Shown in pieces: positions 1 through 5,774 of a DNA stretch of 10,250 nt. Made by a program: the position numbers and the translations under genes. Position 1 is the first letter of the stretch. Each line of letters begins with the position of its first letter. The DNA is from an uncultured Collinsella sp. (GTDB lineage Bacteria > Actinomycetota > Coriobacteriia > Coriobacteriales > Coriobacteriaceae): NCBI GenBank assembly GCA_900555355.1, contig USKV01000039.1:1-10250 (forward strand). Direction: 5' to 3'. The notes under the pieces were generated by a model. The model was not told the origin of the DNA, did no database searches, and worked only from the letters and a program-made list of their open reading frames with translations.

Positions 1-1
1 G

Positions 2-121
2 GGTGCGCTCGGGGGCGATACCGCTCCGGCGGCGCCGCACACCGGAAACGCCGCGCCTGTGAGCAGCGGCGTGAGCTCGGGCCCCGGTGGCATGATGCAA
101 GCCGGCTCTGGCGCGCTGTAG
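2..121 (+). CDS. C-terminal fragment of an unidentified Gly/Ala/Ser/Pro-rich protein (partial)
   Basis: A reading frame is open from the left edge to a TAG at 119-121, giving the last 39 residues of a protein whose start lies outside the window. The tail is low in complexity and rich in Gly, Ala, Ser and Pro, with no motif I recognise; it would suit a flexible C-terminus. Third codon positions are mostly G or C, like the real genes here, and a terminator hairpin follows 25 bases after the stop. Both points favour a true gene end. The fragment is too short and too compositionally biased for a functional call, and a chance open frame in GC-rich DNA remains possible. Confidence 0.4.
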   Translation, partial: GALGGDTAPAAPHTGNAAPVSSGVSSGPGGMMQAGSGAL

Positions 122-146
122 GGCGTGGCGACAATTTGATACGCGC

Positions 147-180
147 AATCGAGGCGCTCCGGAAAGGGCGCCTCGATTTG
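147..180 (+). terminator. Hairpin terminator after the left-edge gene
   Basis: A perfect 11-bp stem (147-157 with 168-178) encloses a 10-base loop. The right arm ends in ATTT, but the T-tract after it is short (TTTG, then TAGAG). The stem is strong and the tail weak, so this is a plausible but not ideal rho-independent terminator for the gene ending at 121. The rest of the gap to pepD (181-335) holds no gene, only candidate promoter elements. Confidence 0.6.
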
Positions 181-262
181 TAGAGCTGCGGAAGTTGTGA
201 CCGTTACGCTATGCGGTCCACCGTTAGCCGATGATGCGAGGGCGCTCGGCGTTTTCGACTGG

Positions 263-291
263 TTTATGCACGCAAAGTCTGGGAATATACA
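263..291 (+). promoter_or_regulatory. Candidate pepD promoter
   Basis: A TATACA hexamer at 286-291 resembles a -10 box. TTTATG at 263-268, 17 bases upstream, is a weak -35 (about 3 of 6 matches to TTGACA). This would start transcription near 298 and give a leader of about 38 bases before the pepD ATG. A 9-bp inverted repeat with one G:T pair (256-264 with 312-320) brackets the element. The match is modest and is offered only as the best candidate in the gap. Confidence 0.3.
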
Positions 292-335
292 AGTCGCATG
301 TCTTACTGTCTAACCAGTTGCGCCAAGGAGGCACC

Positions 336-1793
336 ATGGACTACAAGATTACCGGCTACGAGCCCGCCCAGCTGTTCCATTTCTTTGAGGAGGTCAGCGC
401 GATCCCCCGTGGGTCTGGCAACGAGAAGGGCATCAGCGATTTCCTGGTCGCGTTTGCCAAGGAGCGCGGTCTCGATGTGTATCAGGATGAGGTCTACAAC
501 GTCATCATTCGCAAGCCCGCATCTGCCGGCGCCGAGAATGCCCCGACCGTGATGCTGCAGGGCCACATTGACATGGTGTGCGACAAGTTGGGCTCCGTTG
601 AGCACGACTTTACGACTGATGGTATCGACCTGGTCGTCAAGGACGGCGTCCTCACCGCTAACGGCACCACTCTGGGCGCCGACAACGGTATTGCCGTCGC
701 TCTGATGCTCACTGTTCTCGATGACGATTCGATCGTTCACCCCGCCCTCGAGTGCGTATTCACCACCGACGAGGAGACTGGCCTGGTCGGCGCCGAGACG
801 CTCGACAAGTCCCAGATTAGCGCCCGCACCATGATTAACCTTGACTCCGAGGAAGAGGGCGTTGCTACCGTCAGCTGCGCCGGCGGTGTCGTCGTTACCT
901 ACACCTGCCCGATCGCGCGCGAGCACAAGACCGGTAGCACCCTCACGCTCGACATCTCCGGCCTGCTGGGCGGCCACTCCGGCAGCGATATCAACCTGGA
1001 GCGCGGCAACGGCAACCTCATCATGGCCCGCATCATCGACCGCCTGATGGTTGCCGGCGAGCCCGCCATCGTTAGCTTTAACGGCGGCACCAAGGACAAC
1101 GCCATCAACCGTGAGTGCAAGGCTGTTCTGGTCTACGCCGACCACGCTGCCGCCGAGGCCGCGGCCCAGATCGCAAAGGGCATCATCGCCGACGTTACTG
1201 CCGAGCTCGAGGTCTTCGACCCCGGCTTTACCTGCACGGTTGAGATTGCCGACAACGCTGAGGTCGAGGCCATGGACGAGAAGTCCGCACTTGCCCTTAT
1301 TCGCGCCCTGCGTCTTGCCCCCAACGGTGTGATCCGCCGCAACGTCGCCACCGACGGCTCCGTCGAGGTTTCCTCCAACATCGGTGTGGTTGCCACTTCT
1401 GACGACGAGGTCAAGATCATGCTGTCCCCGCGCTCCTCGATCACCTCGCTGCAGAACGAGTTCAAGGACCGTCTGCAGACGCTGGCCGATGTCCTGGGCT
1501 TCGACGCCAAGTTTGAGTTCGAGTATCCCGGCTGGAGCTATGCCGAGCATTCGCCGGTCCGCGACGTCTTTGTCGAGAGCTATCGCGAGCTCTTTGGCTC
1601 CGAGCTGCGCATCGAGTCCATTCACGCCGGCCTTGAGTGCGGCCTGTTTGCCGAGGCCCTGCACGGCCTGGACGCCATCGCCGTGGGCCCGACGCTCTCC
1701 GATGTCCACACCCCGGACGAGAGCATGGAGCTCGCTTCTGCCGAGCGCTTCTACGAGCTGCTCATCGACGTCCTCAAGCGCCTTGCCGCGTAA
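336..1793 (+). CDS. pepD: Aminoacyl-histidine dipeptidase (PepD, peptidase family M20)
   Basis: This 485-residue protein matches the PepD/carnosinase type of M20 metallopeptidase: cytosolic di-zinc enzymes that cleave Xaa-His and other dipeptides. The expected metal ligands are visible: H77 with D79 in QGHIDMV, bridging D116 in LGADNG, the catalytic Glu pair E146/E147 in TTDEETGL, D170 in INLDSEEEG, and H458 in SDVHTPDE near the C-terminus. GGHSG (212-216) marks the lid domain, and HAGLECG (430-436) is typical of PepD. Length agrees with the E. coli enzyme (about 485). The frame is open upstream to 231, but the ATG at 336 is chosen because AAGGAGG (325-331) lies 4 bases before it and family homology begins there. 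There is no signal peptide. It appears monocistronic, with a terminator downstream. Likely role: peptide use in an amino-acid-fermenting gut bacterium (inference). Confidence 0.95.
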   Translation: MDYKITGYEPAQLFHFFEEVSAIPRGSGNEKGISDFLVAFAKERGLDVYQDEVYNVIIRKPASAGAENAPTVMLQGHIDMVCDKLGSVEHDFTTDGIDLVVKDGVLTANGTTLGADNGIAVALMLTVLDDDSIVHPALECVFTTDEETGLVGAETLDKSQISARTMINLDSEEEGVATVSCAGGVVVTYTCPIAREHKTGSTLTLDISGLLGGHSGSDINLERGNGNLIMARIIDRLMVAGEPAIVSFNGGTKDNAINRECKAVLVYADHAAAEAAAQIAKGIIADVTAELEVFDPGFTCTVEIADNAEVEAMDEKSALALIRALRLAPNGVIRRNVATDGSVEVSSNIGVVATSDDEVKIMLSPRSSITSLQNEFKDRLQTLADVLGFDAKFEFEYPGWSYAEHSPVRDVFVESYRELFGSELRIESIHAGLECGLFAEALHGLDAIAVGPTLSDVHTPDESMELASAERFYELLIDVLKRLAA

Positions 1794-1799
1794 AGGTTG

Positions 1800-1830
1800 C
1801 GCTAGCAGCAGTCCGAGTCACGTGCTAGCG
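1800..1830. repeat. Small inverted repeat in the pepD 3' region
   Basis: CGCTAGCA (1800-1807) and TGCTAGCG (1823-1830) form a perfect 8-bp inverted repeat around a 15-base loop, starting 7 bases after the pepD stop. Each arm contains the 6-bp palindrome GCTAGC. No T-tract follows, so it is not itself a terminator; it may be a 3'-end RNA hairpin upstream of the real terminator. Confidence 0.35.
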
Positions 1831-1849
1831 GATTGCAAATGACATTACG

Positions 1850-1897
1850 AGAGGGGGCATTCGAGCGTTTGCGACGGGTGCCCCCCCTCTTTTGTTT
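1850..1897 (+). terminator. pepD rho-independent terminator
   Basis: A G-rich arm at 1850-1859 pairs with a C-rich arm at 1879-1890, with two extra C's (1886-1887) bulged. The stem continues inward through 1860-1863 with 1875-1878, including two G:T pairs. TTTTGTTT follows directly at 1890-1897. Orientation fits pepD. On the opposite strand, where hipA ends at 1921, the stem lacks a good T-tract, so it would end hipA transcripts less well. Confidence 0.75.
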
Positions 1898-1920
1898 GAT
1901 AATTGCGAAATTACGGTCAC

Positions 1921-3225
1921 CTAGTCCATTTCTGCCCTGATGAGGTCGAGGGTGCGCTGGCAGTTTTCGCGGACGGGGCCGAGCATATGCTCGCGCAGGT
2001 CCGCCATGCCGGGCAGGTCGGCGTATTCGTCCATGACCTCTTCCATGCAAATGGGTACCTCGTAGGCGAGGTCCATCATGGTCGCAAAGCAAAACTTCTC
2101 GGATAGCCCGGCATCGGTAAGCGCCGCCTCCAGCGCGGGATCGCCCATACCGTGGTATCGGCGGATAGTGCCTGGACCGATTCGCCCCACACGATTTTCG
2201 CCGCCAACGCTCATGGCGAGGCGCGCTTTTCGCCGCATACGTTCGTATGCTAAGCCCGATGCGACATCGTACATGGGTGCGAGCGCCGCGTTTGTGCCTT
2301 TGCCTAGGATGAGCGAGTAGTTTTTAGCGTGTGCGTCAGGCGCTCCGATAATGGCGTTATAGAACAACATATAGGTAAAAAGCACAAGATTCATGTGGTG
2401 GGGGACTGTGTTAATCAGTCGTTCTTGGATGTCTCGTGTAGTTGGTCCTCCGTCGGCGGTGTATTTCTGGCTTGGCAATACACCGAGCGCCTGGCAAAAG
2501 TCCTCCTGATGCAGCCTTTCGATATTTCCGCTGCTATTGACCATTCTGTCGTACCGTTCAACGACGAGCGCAGCTTCGTCTTCAAATGTGCAATAGGAGA
2601 CGTTGGCAGTTGGAATGCCAACACGCCGAGCTGTTTTCATGCAGACGAATTCGTTTAAGGCCTGATGTTTGAACCCAACGACACCATTTTTGAAGATATG
2701 GGTAGTGGGGGATGACCCTAGACATTCGCACCATTGGCCATCATGCCAAGCTAGTGCAAATTTGCCTTGATTGCCGCCCAGGGACCAGCTTTCGTTGGAG
2801 CCCATCCATGTCTCTCTTTCGTCATCGCGAATTGCTTTGAGCTTGTGAGCGATTTGAGAATTGGTAAGCGGGCGGTATGCCGAGACCCTGCCGCGGGCGG
2901 CGTCTAATTGATCGGCTCGACAAAACTGAACGGCCCCCGCGCAGTCAAGACCGATATGGCACAAGAGGGCGACGGGGTTGTTGGATGCAACGTCATGCTC
3001 GGCGGCAATAGCGCGACGCTGCTCTTGACTGTCGGGCAAAAGGCCAAATAGGAACGGACGGACGATGTTATGGCCATATGTGCGATTGGAAAGCGGCATT
3101 GTTAGCGATAACGGTGCTCCGCGATAGGTTGGGGCGTATGCAAAGCTGCAGAGTCCATGCTCGTCTTGCCGGAGAGTGCCGGCGATTTCGCCACAAATGA
3201 GGGTCGCGAGTTCCATCTCTGCCAT
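1921..3225 (-). CDS. hipA: HipA-type serine/threonine kinase toxin
   Basis: This 434-residue protein has the length and architecture of HipA, the kinase toxin of type II toxin-antitoxin systems. The E. coli protein phosphorylates glutamyl-tRNA synthetase and promotes persistence. The N-terminal region contains FLFGLLPDSQEQRR (58-71) and GLDCAGAVQF (92-101). The SLGGNQGK loop (148-155) matches the E. coli loop that carries autophosphorylated Ser150, with S148 equivalent. THIFKNG (175-181) supplies the ATP-binding lysine K179, and VERYDR is at 222-227. LHQEDFCQALG (238-248) is a HipA signature. DAHAKN (297-302) gives catalytic D297 and N302, and MYD (318-320) gives metal-binding D320. All key residues look present, so the kinase is probably active. 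The ATG directly abuts the hipB TAA, implying translational coupling; the only SD-like bases lie inside hipB and are weak. Codon use is less biased to C/G than in neighbours, suggesting transfer. Its phosphorylation target cannot be told from sequence. Confidence 0.93.
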   Translation of the reverse strand: MAEMELATLICGEIAGTLRQDEHGLCSFAYAPTYRGAPLSLTMPLSNRTYGHNIVRPFLFGLLPDSQEQRRAIAAEHDVASNNPVALLCHIGLDCAGAVQFCRADQLDAARGRVSAYRPLTNSQIAHKLKAIRDDERETWMGSNESWSLGGNQGKFALAWHDGQWCECLGSSPTTHIFKNGVVGFKHQALNEFVCMKTARRVGIPTANVSYCTFEDEAALVVERYDRMVNSSGNIERLHQEDFCQALGVLPSQKYTADGGPTTRDIQERLINTVPHHMNLVLFTYMLFYNAIIGAPDAHAKNYSLILGKGTNAALAPMYDVASGLAYERMRRKARLAMSVGGENRVGRIGPGTIRRYHGMGDPALEAALTDAGLSEKFCFATMMDLAYEVPICMEEVMDEYADLPGMADLREHMLGPVRENCQRTLDLIRAEMD

Positions 3226-3657
3226 TTATTTCACAACCTTGCAGCCAAAGGAGAGGTTTGAAGTGCCGGAAAGGCCTTGCTCGGCTGCGATTTGGGCCAG
3301 CAAGGCACCATAGAAAGCTGGCGTTCCTTGTCGAGCGGGTCGTCTGCCTACGCTTGGCTTTGGCAGGGTATTCGAGTTCGCGATAGGGAGGTCCGCTATC
3401 GTCATCGGATGTTCGGAGGGCGATGCGATGGAGTCGTTATCGCTTTGCGCAAAGAGACCTATGCCGAGTGCGTTAAAGACGGTCAACAGCTTGTCGAGCC
3501 GAATGCCCGTGGCATCTCCCAGCTCGAGCGATGCGAGCAGGCGCTCCGAAACACCGGCCTTTTTAGCGAGGGTCGCACGGGTGATTCCCTGCGCCTCGCG
3601 TGCCTGGCGCACGTAGATGCCAGCTTGGCGCGGTGTGGTGATGGGAAGGGTATCCAC
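3226..3657 (-). CDS. hipB: HipB-like XRE-family antitoxin and autorepressor
   Basis: This 143-residue protein has an XRE/Cro-type helix-turn-helix over about residues 10-65; the recognition unit is within TRATLAKKAGVSERLLASLE (26-45). It precedes hipA in the usual antitoxin-toxin order, and its TAA is immediately followed by the hipA ATG. By analogy with HipB it should bind HipA, block its kinase activity and repress its own operon. It is longer than E. coli HipB (88 residues). The extra C-terminal part (about 72-143) has a Ser/Pro-rich linker and a segment, PAFYGALLAQIAAEQG (113-128), that looks helical. The start is GTG at 3657, chosen because AGGAG (3668-3664) lies 6 bases upstream and the HTH begins about 10 residues later. 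Three palindromic sites upstream are probable operators. Confidence 0.88.
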   Translation of the reverse strand: MDTLPITTPRQAGIYVRQAREAQGITRATLAKKAGVSERLLASLELGDATGIRLDKLLTVFNALGIGLFAQSDNDSIASPSEHPMTIADLPIANSNTLPKPSVGRRPARQGTPAFYGALLAQIAAEQGLSGTSNLSFGCKVVK

Positions 3658-3672
3658 GGCGATCTCCTAACG

Positions 3673-3740
3673 TGCAGACTTTTGCATATTAGTATGACAT
3701 GCAAAAGTCTGCACGAAAAGGCCTCATGCAAAACTCTGCA
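3673..3740. promoter_or_regulatory. hipBA operator array: three TGCA-N6-TGCA sites at 27-bp spacing
   Basis: Three 14-bp sites of the form TGCA-N6-TGCA lie at 3673-3686, 3700-3713 and 3727-3740, with starts exactly 27 bp apart. The first two lie in opposite orientation and belong to a perfect 17-bp inverted repeat (3671-3687 with 3699-3715) around an 11-bp spacer. The third repeats the second with one change in the central hexamer. Position just upstream of hipB, and the known habit of HipB proteins of binding several palindromes at their own promoter, make these the likely HipB sites. E. coli HipB uses a different core (TATCC-N8-GGATA). Binding by this HipB is inferred. Confidence 0.75.
3691..3699 (-). 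promoter_or_regulatory. Candidate hipBA promoter, extended -10
   Basis: On the minus strand TG-T-CATACT (3699-3691) resembles an extended -10 element. TTTTCG, 17 bases upstream, is a poor -35. An overlapping TAATAT (3691-3686) is an alternative -10. Either lies in or beside the 11-bp spacer between the two inverted operator sites, so a repressor bound there would cover it. Expected start is about 25 bases before the hipB GTG. Confidence 0.35.
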
Positions 3741-3747
3741 GAGGCCT
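3716..3747 (-). terminator. mntP terminator overlapping the third hipBA operator
   Basis: Read on the minus strand, AGGCCTC (3747-3741) pairs with GAGGCCT (3725-3719). An inner TGCA/TGCA pairing (3740-3737 with 3730-3727) closes a 6-base loop, with one bulged base at 3726. Four T's follow, from complement 3719-3716. This fits a rho-independent terminator for mntP, which ends at 3781. The inner TGCA arms are the third operator site of the hipBA promoter, so one sequence appears to serve two genes. The T-tract is short. Confidence 0.6.
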
Positions 3748-3780
3748 CTATGTTGACGTTGAGCTTATGAGAGGCGTTTT

Positions 3781-4359
3781 TTATATCGCGAGAATCCCCA
3801 GATGCTCAAGCAAAATCTTAAGCCCAATGAGGATGAGCACGACGCCACCCACGATGGTGGCGGGCTTTTCGTAGCGCGCACCAAAGGTGTGGCCGATCGC
3901 CACGCCGGCGACGGAGAAGATAAACGTTGTGACGCCGATAAGCGATACAGCGGGAACGATGTAAACCGAGAGCGCAGCAAATGAGATGCCCACGGCCAGG
4001 GCGTCGATTGAGGTGGCGATGGCGAGGATCAGGTACTCGCCCAGGTCAATCTTTTCGGCATCCTTGCCGTCGCCTTCATCCTCGTCCTCGGTAAAGGCTT
4101 CCCACAGCATTTTGCCGCCGATAAAGGCCAATAGGATAAAGGCGATCCAATGGTCGATGGGTCCGATGGTGCCCATGAATTGACTGCCGAGCGCCCATCC
4201 GATTACGGGCATGCCGGCCTGAAAGCCGCCAAAGAACAGGCCGAGCACCACGGCGACTTTAAGGTTGAGCTTCTTCATGCCAAGGCCCTTGCAGATGGAA
4301 ACGGCAAAGGCGTCCATCGAAAGGCCAACGGCGAGCAACACGAGCTCTGCGAGTCCCAT
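3781..4359 (-). CDS. mntP: Manganese efflux pump MntP
   Basis: This 192-residue integral membrane protein belongs to the MntP (YebN) family, which exports Mn2+ and protects against manganese excess. About six membrane segments are visible as hydrophobic stretches. Both signature motifs with membrane-embedded acidic residues are present: GLSMDAFAVSICKGL (12-26, D16) and ATSIDALAVGISF (115-127, D119), showing the internal duplication of the family. FQAGMPVIGW (46-55) is also characteristic. A cytosolic acidic loop (EDEDEGDGKDAE, 91-102) joins the two halves. The frame is open further upstream to 4512, but that part is the riboswitch leader. The ATG at 4359 is chosen from homology and the AGAGGAAG ribosome site (4374-4367) 7 bases before it. 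Expression is probably induced by manganese through the leader. Confidence 0.95.
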   Translation of the reverse strand: MGLAELVLLAVGLSMDAFAVSICKGLGMKKLNLKVAVVLGLFFGGFQAGMPVIGWALGSQFMGTIGPIDHWIAFILLAFIGGKMLWEAFTEDEDEGDGKDAEKIDLGEYLILAIATSIDALAVGISFAALSVYIVPAVSLIGVTTFIFSVAGVAIGHTFGARYEKPATIVGGVVLILIGLKILLEHLGILAI

Positions 4360-4412
4360 AGTCTGGCTTCCTCTCTGCGGGCGGGCCCGCGTGTACCTCT
4401 TGGGGGAGTAAC

Positions 4413-4456
4413 AAAAAAGACCCGTGGCGTACGCGTTGCGCGCACAGCCACGAGTC
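4413..4456 (-). terminator. Regulated terminator (expression platform) in the mntP leader
   Basis: On the minus strand GACTCGTGGC (4456-4447) pairs with GCCACGGGTC (4428-4419), with one G:U pair. After a single bulged base the helix continues as GTGCGCG (4445-4439) with CGCGTAC (4435-4429) around a CAA loop, giving a 17-bp hairpin. Six T's follow (complement of 4418-4413). It lies about 55 bases before the mntP start. Its 5' arm contains the strand needed to close helix P1 of the aptamer, so the two folds exclude each other. Confidence 0.85.
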
Positions 4457-4549
4457 TCGTTCATTAAGGCAAGCCAGGCCGCATCGGCCAGTGTGTTGAC
4501 TTGCCGCGCCACCGGAGGCGAACCCGATCACGCGACTACTCCCTCATTT
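4450..4549 (-). promoter_or_regulatory. yybP-ykoY manganese riboswitch aptamer
   Basis: The leader of mntP carries the yybP-ykoY hallmark GGGAGTAG (4543-4536) near its 5' end and an AGAC element (minus strand 4458-4455) near its 3' end. Proposed helices: P1, ATGAG (4547-4543) with CTCGT (4454-4450), one G:U; a second arm, GTCGCG with CGCGGC, capped by ATCGG with CCGGT; a third arm, GGCAAG with CTTGCC, holding a GGCC/GGCC stem. Members of this family bind Mn2+ and typically precede mntP-like exporters. P1's 3' strand lies inside the terminator arm, so Mn2+ binding should favour read-through (an ON switch). Family and position are strong; exact helix ends are my hand folding. Confidence 0.85.
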
Positions 4550-4561
4550 ATGCGAATCCCG

Positions 4562-4570
4562 ATGCTACCA
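4562..4570 (-). promoter_or_regulatory. Candidate mntP promoter, extended -10
   Basis: On the minus strand TG-G-TAGCAT (4570-4562) resembles an extended -10. The predicted start, about 7 bases downstream near 4556, would put the transcript's 5' end just ahead of the riboswitch P1 strand, as expected. No convincing -35 is seen. I found no convincing promoter for the divergent disA in 4571-4706. Confidence 0.4.
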
Positions 4571-4706
4571 CATAAGCAGCTCATTTGGATTGGGGCTCTC
4601 AGCTGTGTTCGCTCATTCTGTAAGCATCGTATTTCGCAAGCGCCGCGGGGACAAACCGTGAGAAACTATTTAGCGTTTATGGAGCGTATACGATGGGAGC
4701 GATGCC

Positions 4707-5774
4707 TTGGATAAGAACGAGCTGCAAAAGCGTATGGAACAGGCTATTCGCCTGACTGCCCCCGGCCAGCCGATCCGCACCGCCCTCGACATGATCATTG
4801 CCGGTCACCTGGGCGCCCTTATCTGCGTCGGCGACACCGAAAACGTGCTCGCCGCCGGTAACGACGGCTTCCCGCTCAACATTTCGTTTACCTCGAACCG
4901 CTTGTTCGAGCTTTCCAAGATGGACGGCGCCATCGTTATCGATGGCGACCTCACCCAGATCCTGCGCGCCAACTTCCATCTCAATCCCGATCCCTCGCTC
5001 GCCACGAGTGAGACGGGCATGCGTCACCGTACTGCCGCTCGCATGTCGGTGCTCACTGATGCCATCGTGATCTCGGTTTCGGCTCGTCGCGCCGTCGTCA
5101 ACGTGTACGTTCACGGCAAGAGCTACGAGATCCAGCCCGTCACCACCATCATGAGCTCGGTCAACCAGCTCGTCGCCACGCTCCAGACCACCCGTCAGTC
5201 GCTCGACCGCTCCCTGCTGCGCCTGACGGCCCTCGAGCTCGACGACTACGTTACGCTCGCCGACATCACTGGCATCTTCTCGAGTTTCGAGATCATGCAG
5301 CAGGCAAAGACCGAGCTTAAGGATTGCATCGTCAAGCTGGGCAACCAGGGCAAGCTCGTGCAGATGCAGCTCGAGCAGCTCGCGGGCTCCAGCATGGATA
5401 CCGAATACGACCTGATGATCCGCGACTACGCAAGCGATTCCTCTGAGGCCAACGCCGAGAAGATCCGCGCCGAGCTTGCCCGTATGACGCCTAAGGACCT
5501 GTCCGACCCGCAGCACGTGGCGGCAGTTCTGGGCTATGACGACTTGGACGAGGACTCCGTCATGACGCCGCTGGGCCTGCGCACGCTTTCGCGTGTGTCC
5601 GTCGTGCGCGACGGCGTGGCCGAGAAGATCGTCGACGAGTACGGCTCGCTGCAGGAGCTCATGGACGACATCAGCGAGGATCCGGAGCGCTTGGGCGACT
5701 TTGGCGTCAACAACCCTGCCATTCTTGCGGACTCGCTGTACCGCATGAAGGGCACCAAGCAAGGGAACGCATAA
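4707..5774 (+). CDS. disA: Diadenylate cyclase DisA (DNA integrity scanning protein)
   Basis: This 355-residue protein makes the second messenger c-di-AMP from two ATP and, in studied species, senses branched DNA. The N-terminal DAC domain (about 1-140) shows the two nucleotide-binding motifs DGA (73-75 in KMDGAIVIDGD) and RHR (106-108 in GMRHRTAARM). A helical linker spans roughly 145-285. The C-terminal helix-hairpin-helix DNA-binding domain includes TPLGLRTLSRVSVV (287-300) and the segment to about 347. Length matches B. subtilis DisA (about 360). The start is TTG at 4707, 7 bases after GGGAG (4695-4699); no ATG or GTG lies between the in-frame stop at 4671 and this codon, and the next ATG (M10) has no comparable ribosome site. 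The stop overlaps the ispD start as TAATG. It is divergent from mntP. radA, often adjacent, is not in the window. Confidence 0.95.
   Translation: MDKNELQKRMEQAIRLTAPGQPIRTALDMIIAGHLGALICVGDTENVLAAGNDGFPLNISFTSNRLFELSKMDGAIVIDGDLTQILRANFHLNPDPSLATSETGMRHRTAARMSVLTDAIVISVSARRAVVNVYVHGKSYEIQPVTTIMSSVNQLVATLQTTRQSLDRSLLRLTALELDDYVTLADITGIFSSFEIMQQAKTELKDCIVKLGNQGKLVQMQLEQLAGSSMDTEYDLMIRDYASDSSEANAEKIRAELARMTPKDLSDPQHVAAVLGYDDLDEDSVMTPLGLRTLSRVSVVRDGVAEKIVDEYGSLQELMDDISEDPERLGDFGVNNPAILADSLYRMKGTKQGNA

Noticed and set aside
231..335. N-terminal extension of PepD
   Set aside because: The frame is open, but homology and the AAGGAGG site both point to the ATG at 336, and the extension lacks any motif or good ribosome site.
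303..1709. A 468-codon open frame antisense to pepD
   Set aside because: It is a mirror of the GC-rich codon pattern of pepD. The protein is low in complexity with Val/Gly/Asp bias, has no recognisable domain and no ribosome site, and the + strand product is a clear enzyme.
3744..3782. A plus-strand hairpin (3744-3749 with 3770-3775) followed by six T's
   Set aside because: It looks like a + strand terminator, but no + strand gene lies upstream; the T's fall at the mntP stop codon. Probably fortuitous or limiting antisense transcription.
4360..4512. N-terminal extension of MntP
   Set aside because: The extra 51 codons coincide with the riboswitch and terminator, and MntP proteins start at the MGLAE-like first membrane segment.
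4677..5762. A 361-codon open frame antisense to disA
   Set aside because: It arises from the third-position bias of disA; no family motif is visible, and it runs across both the ispD junction and the disA leader.
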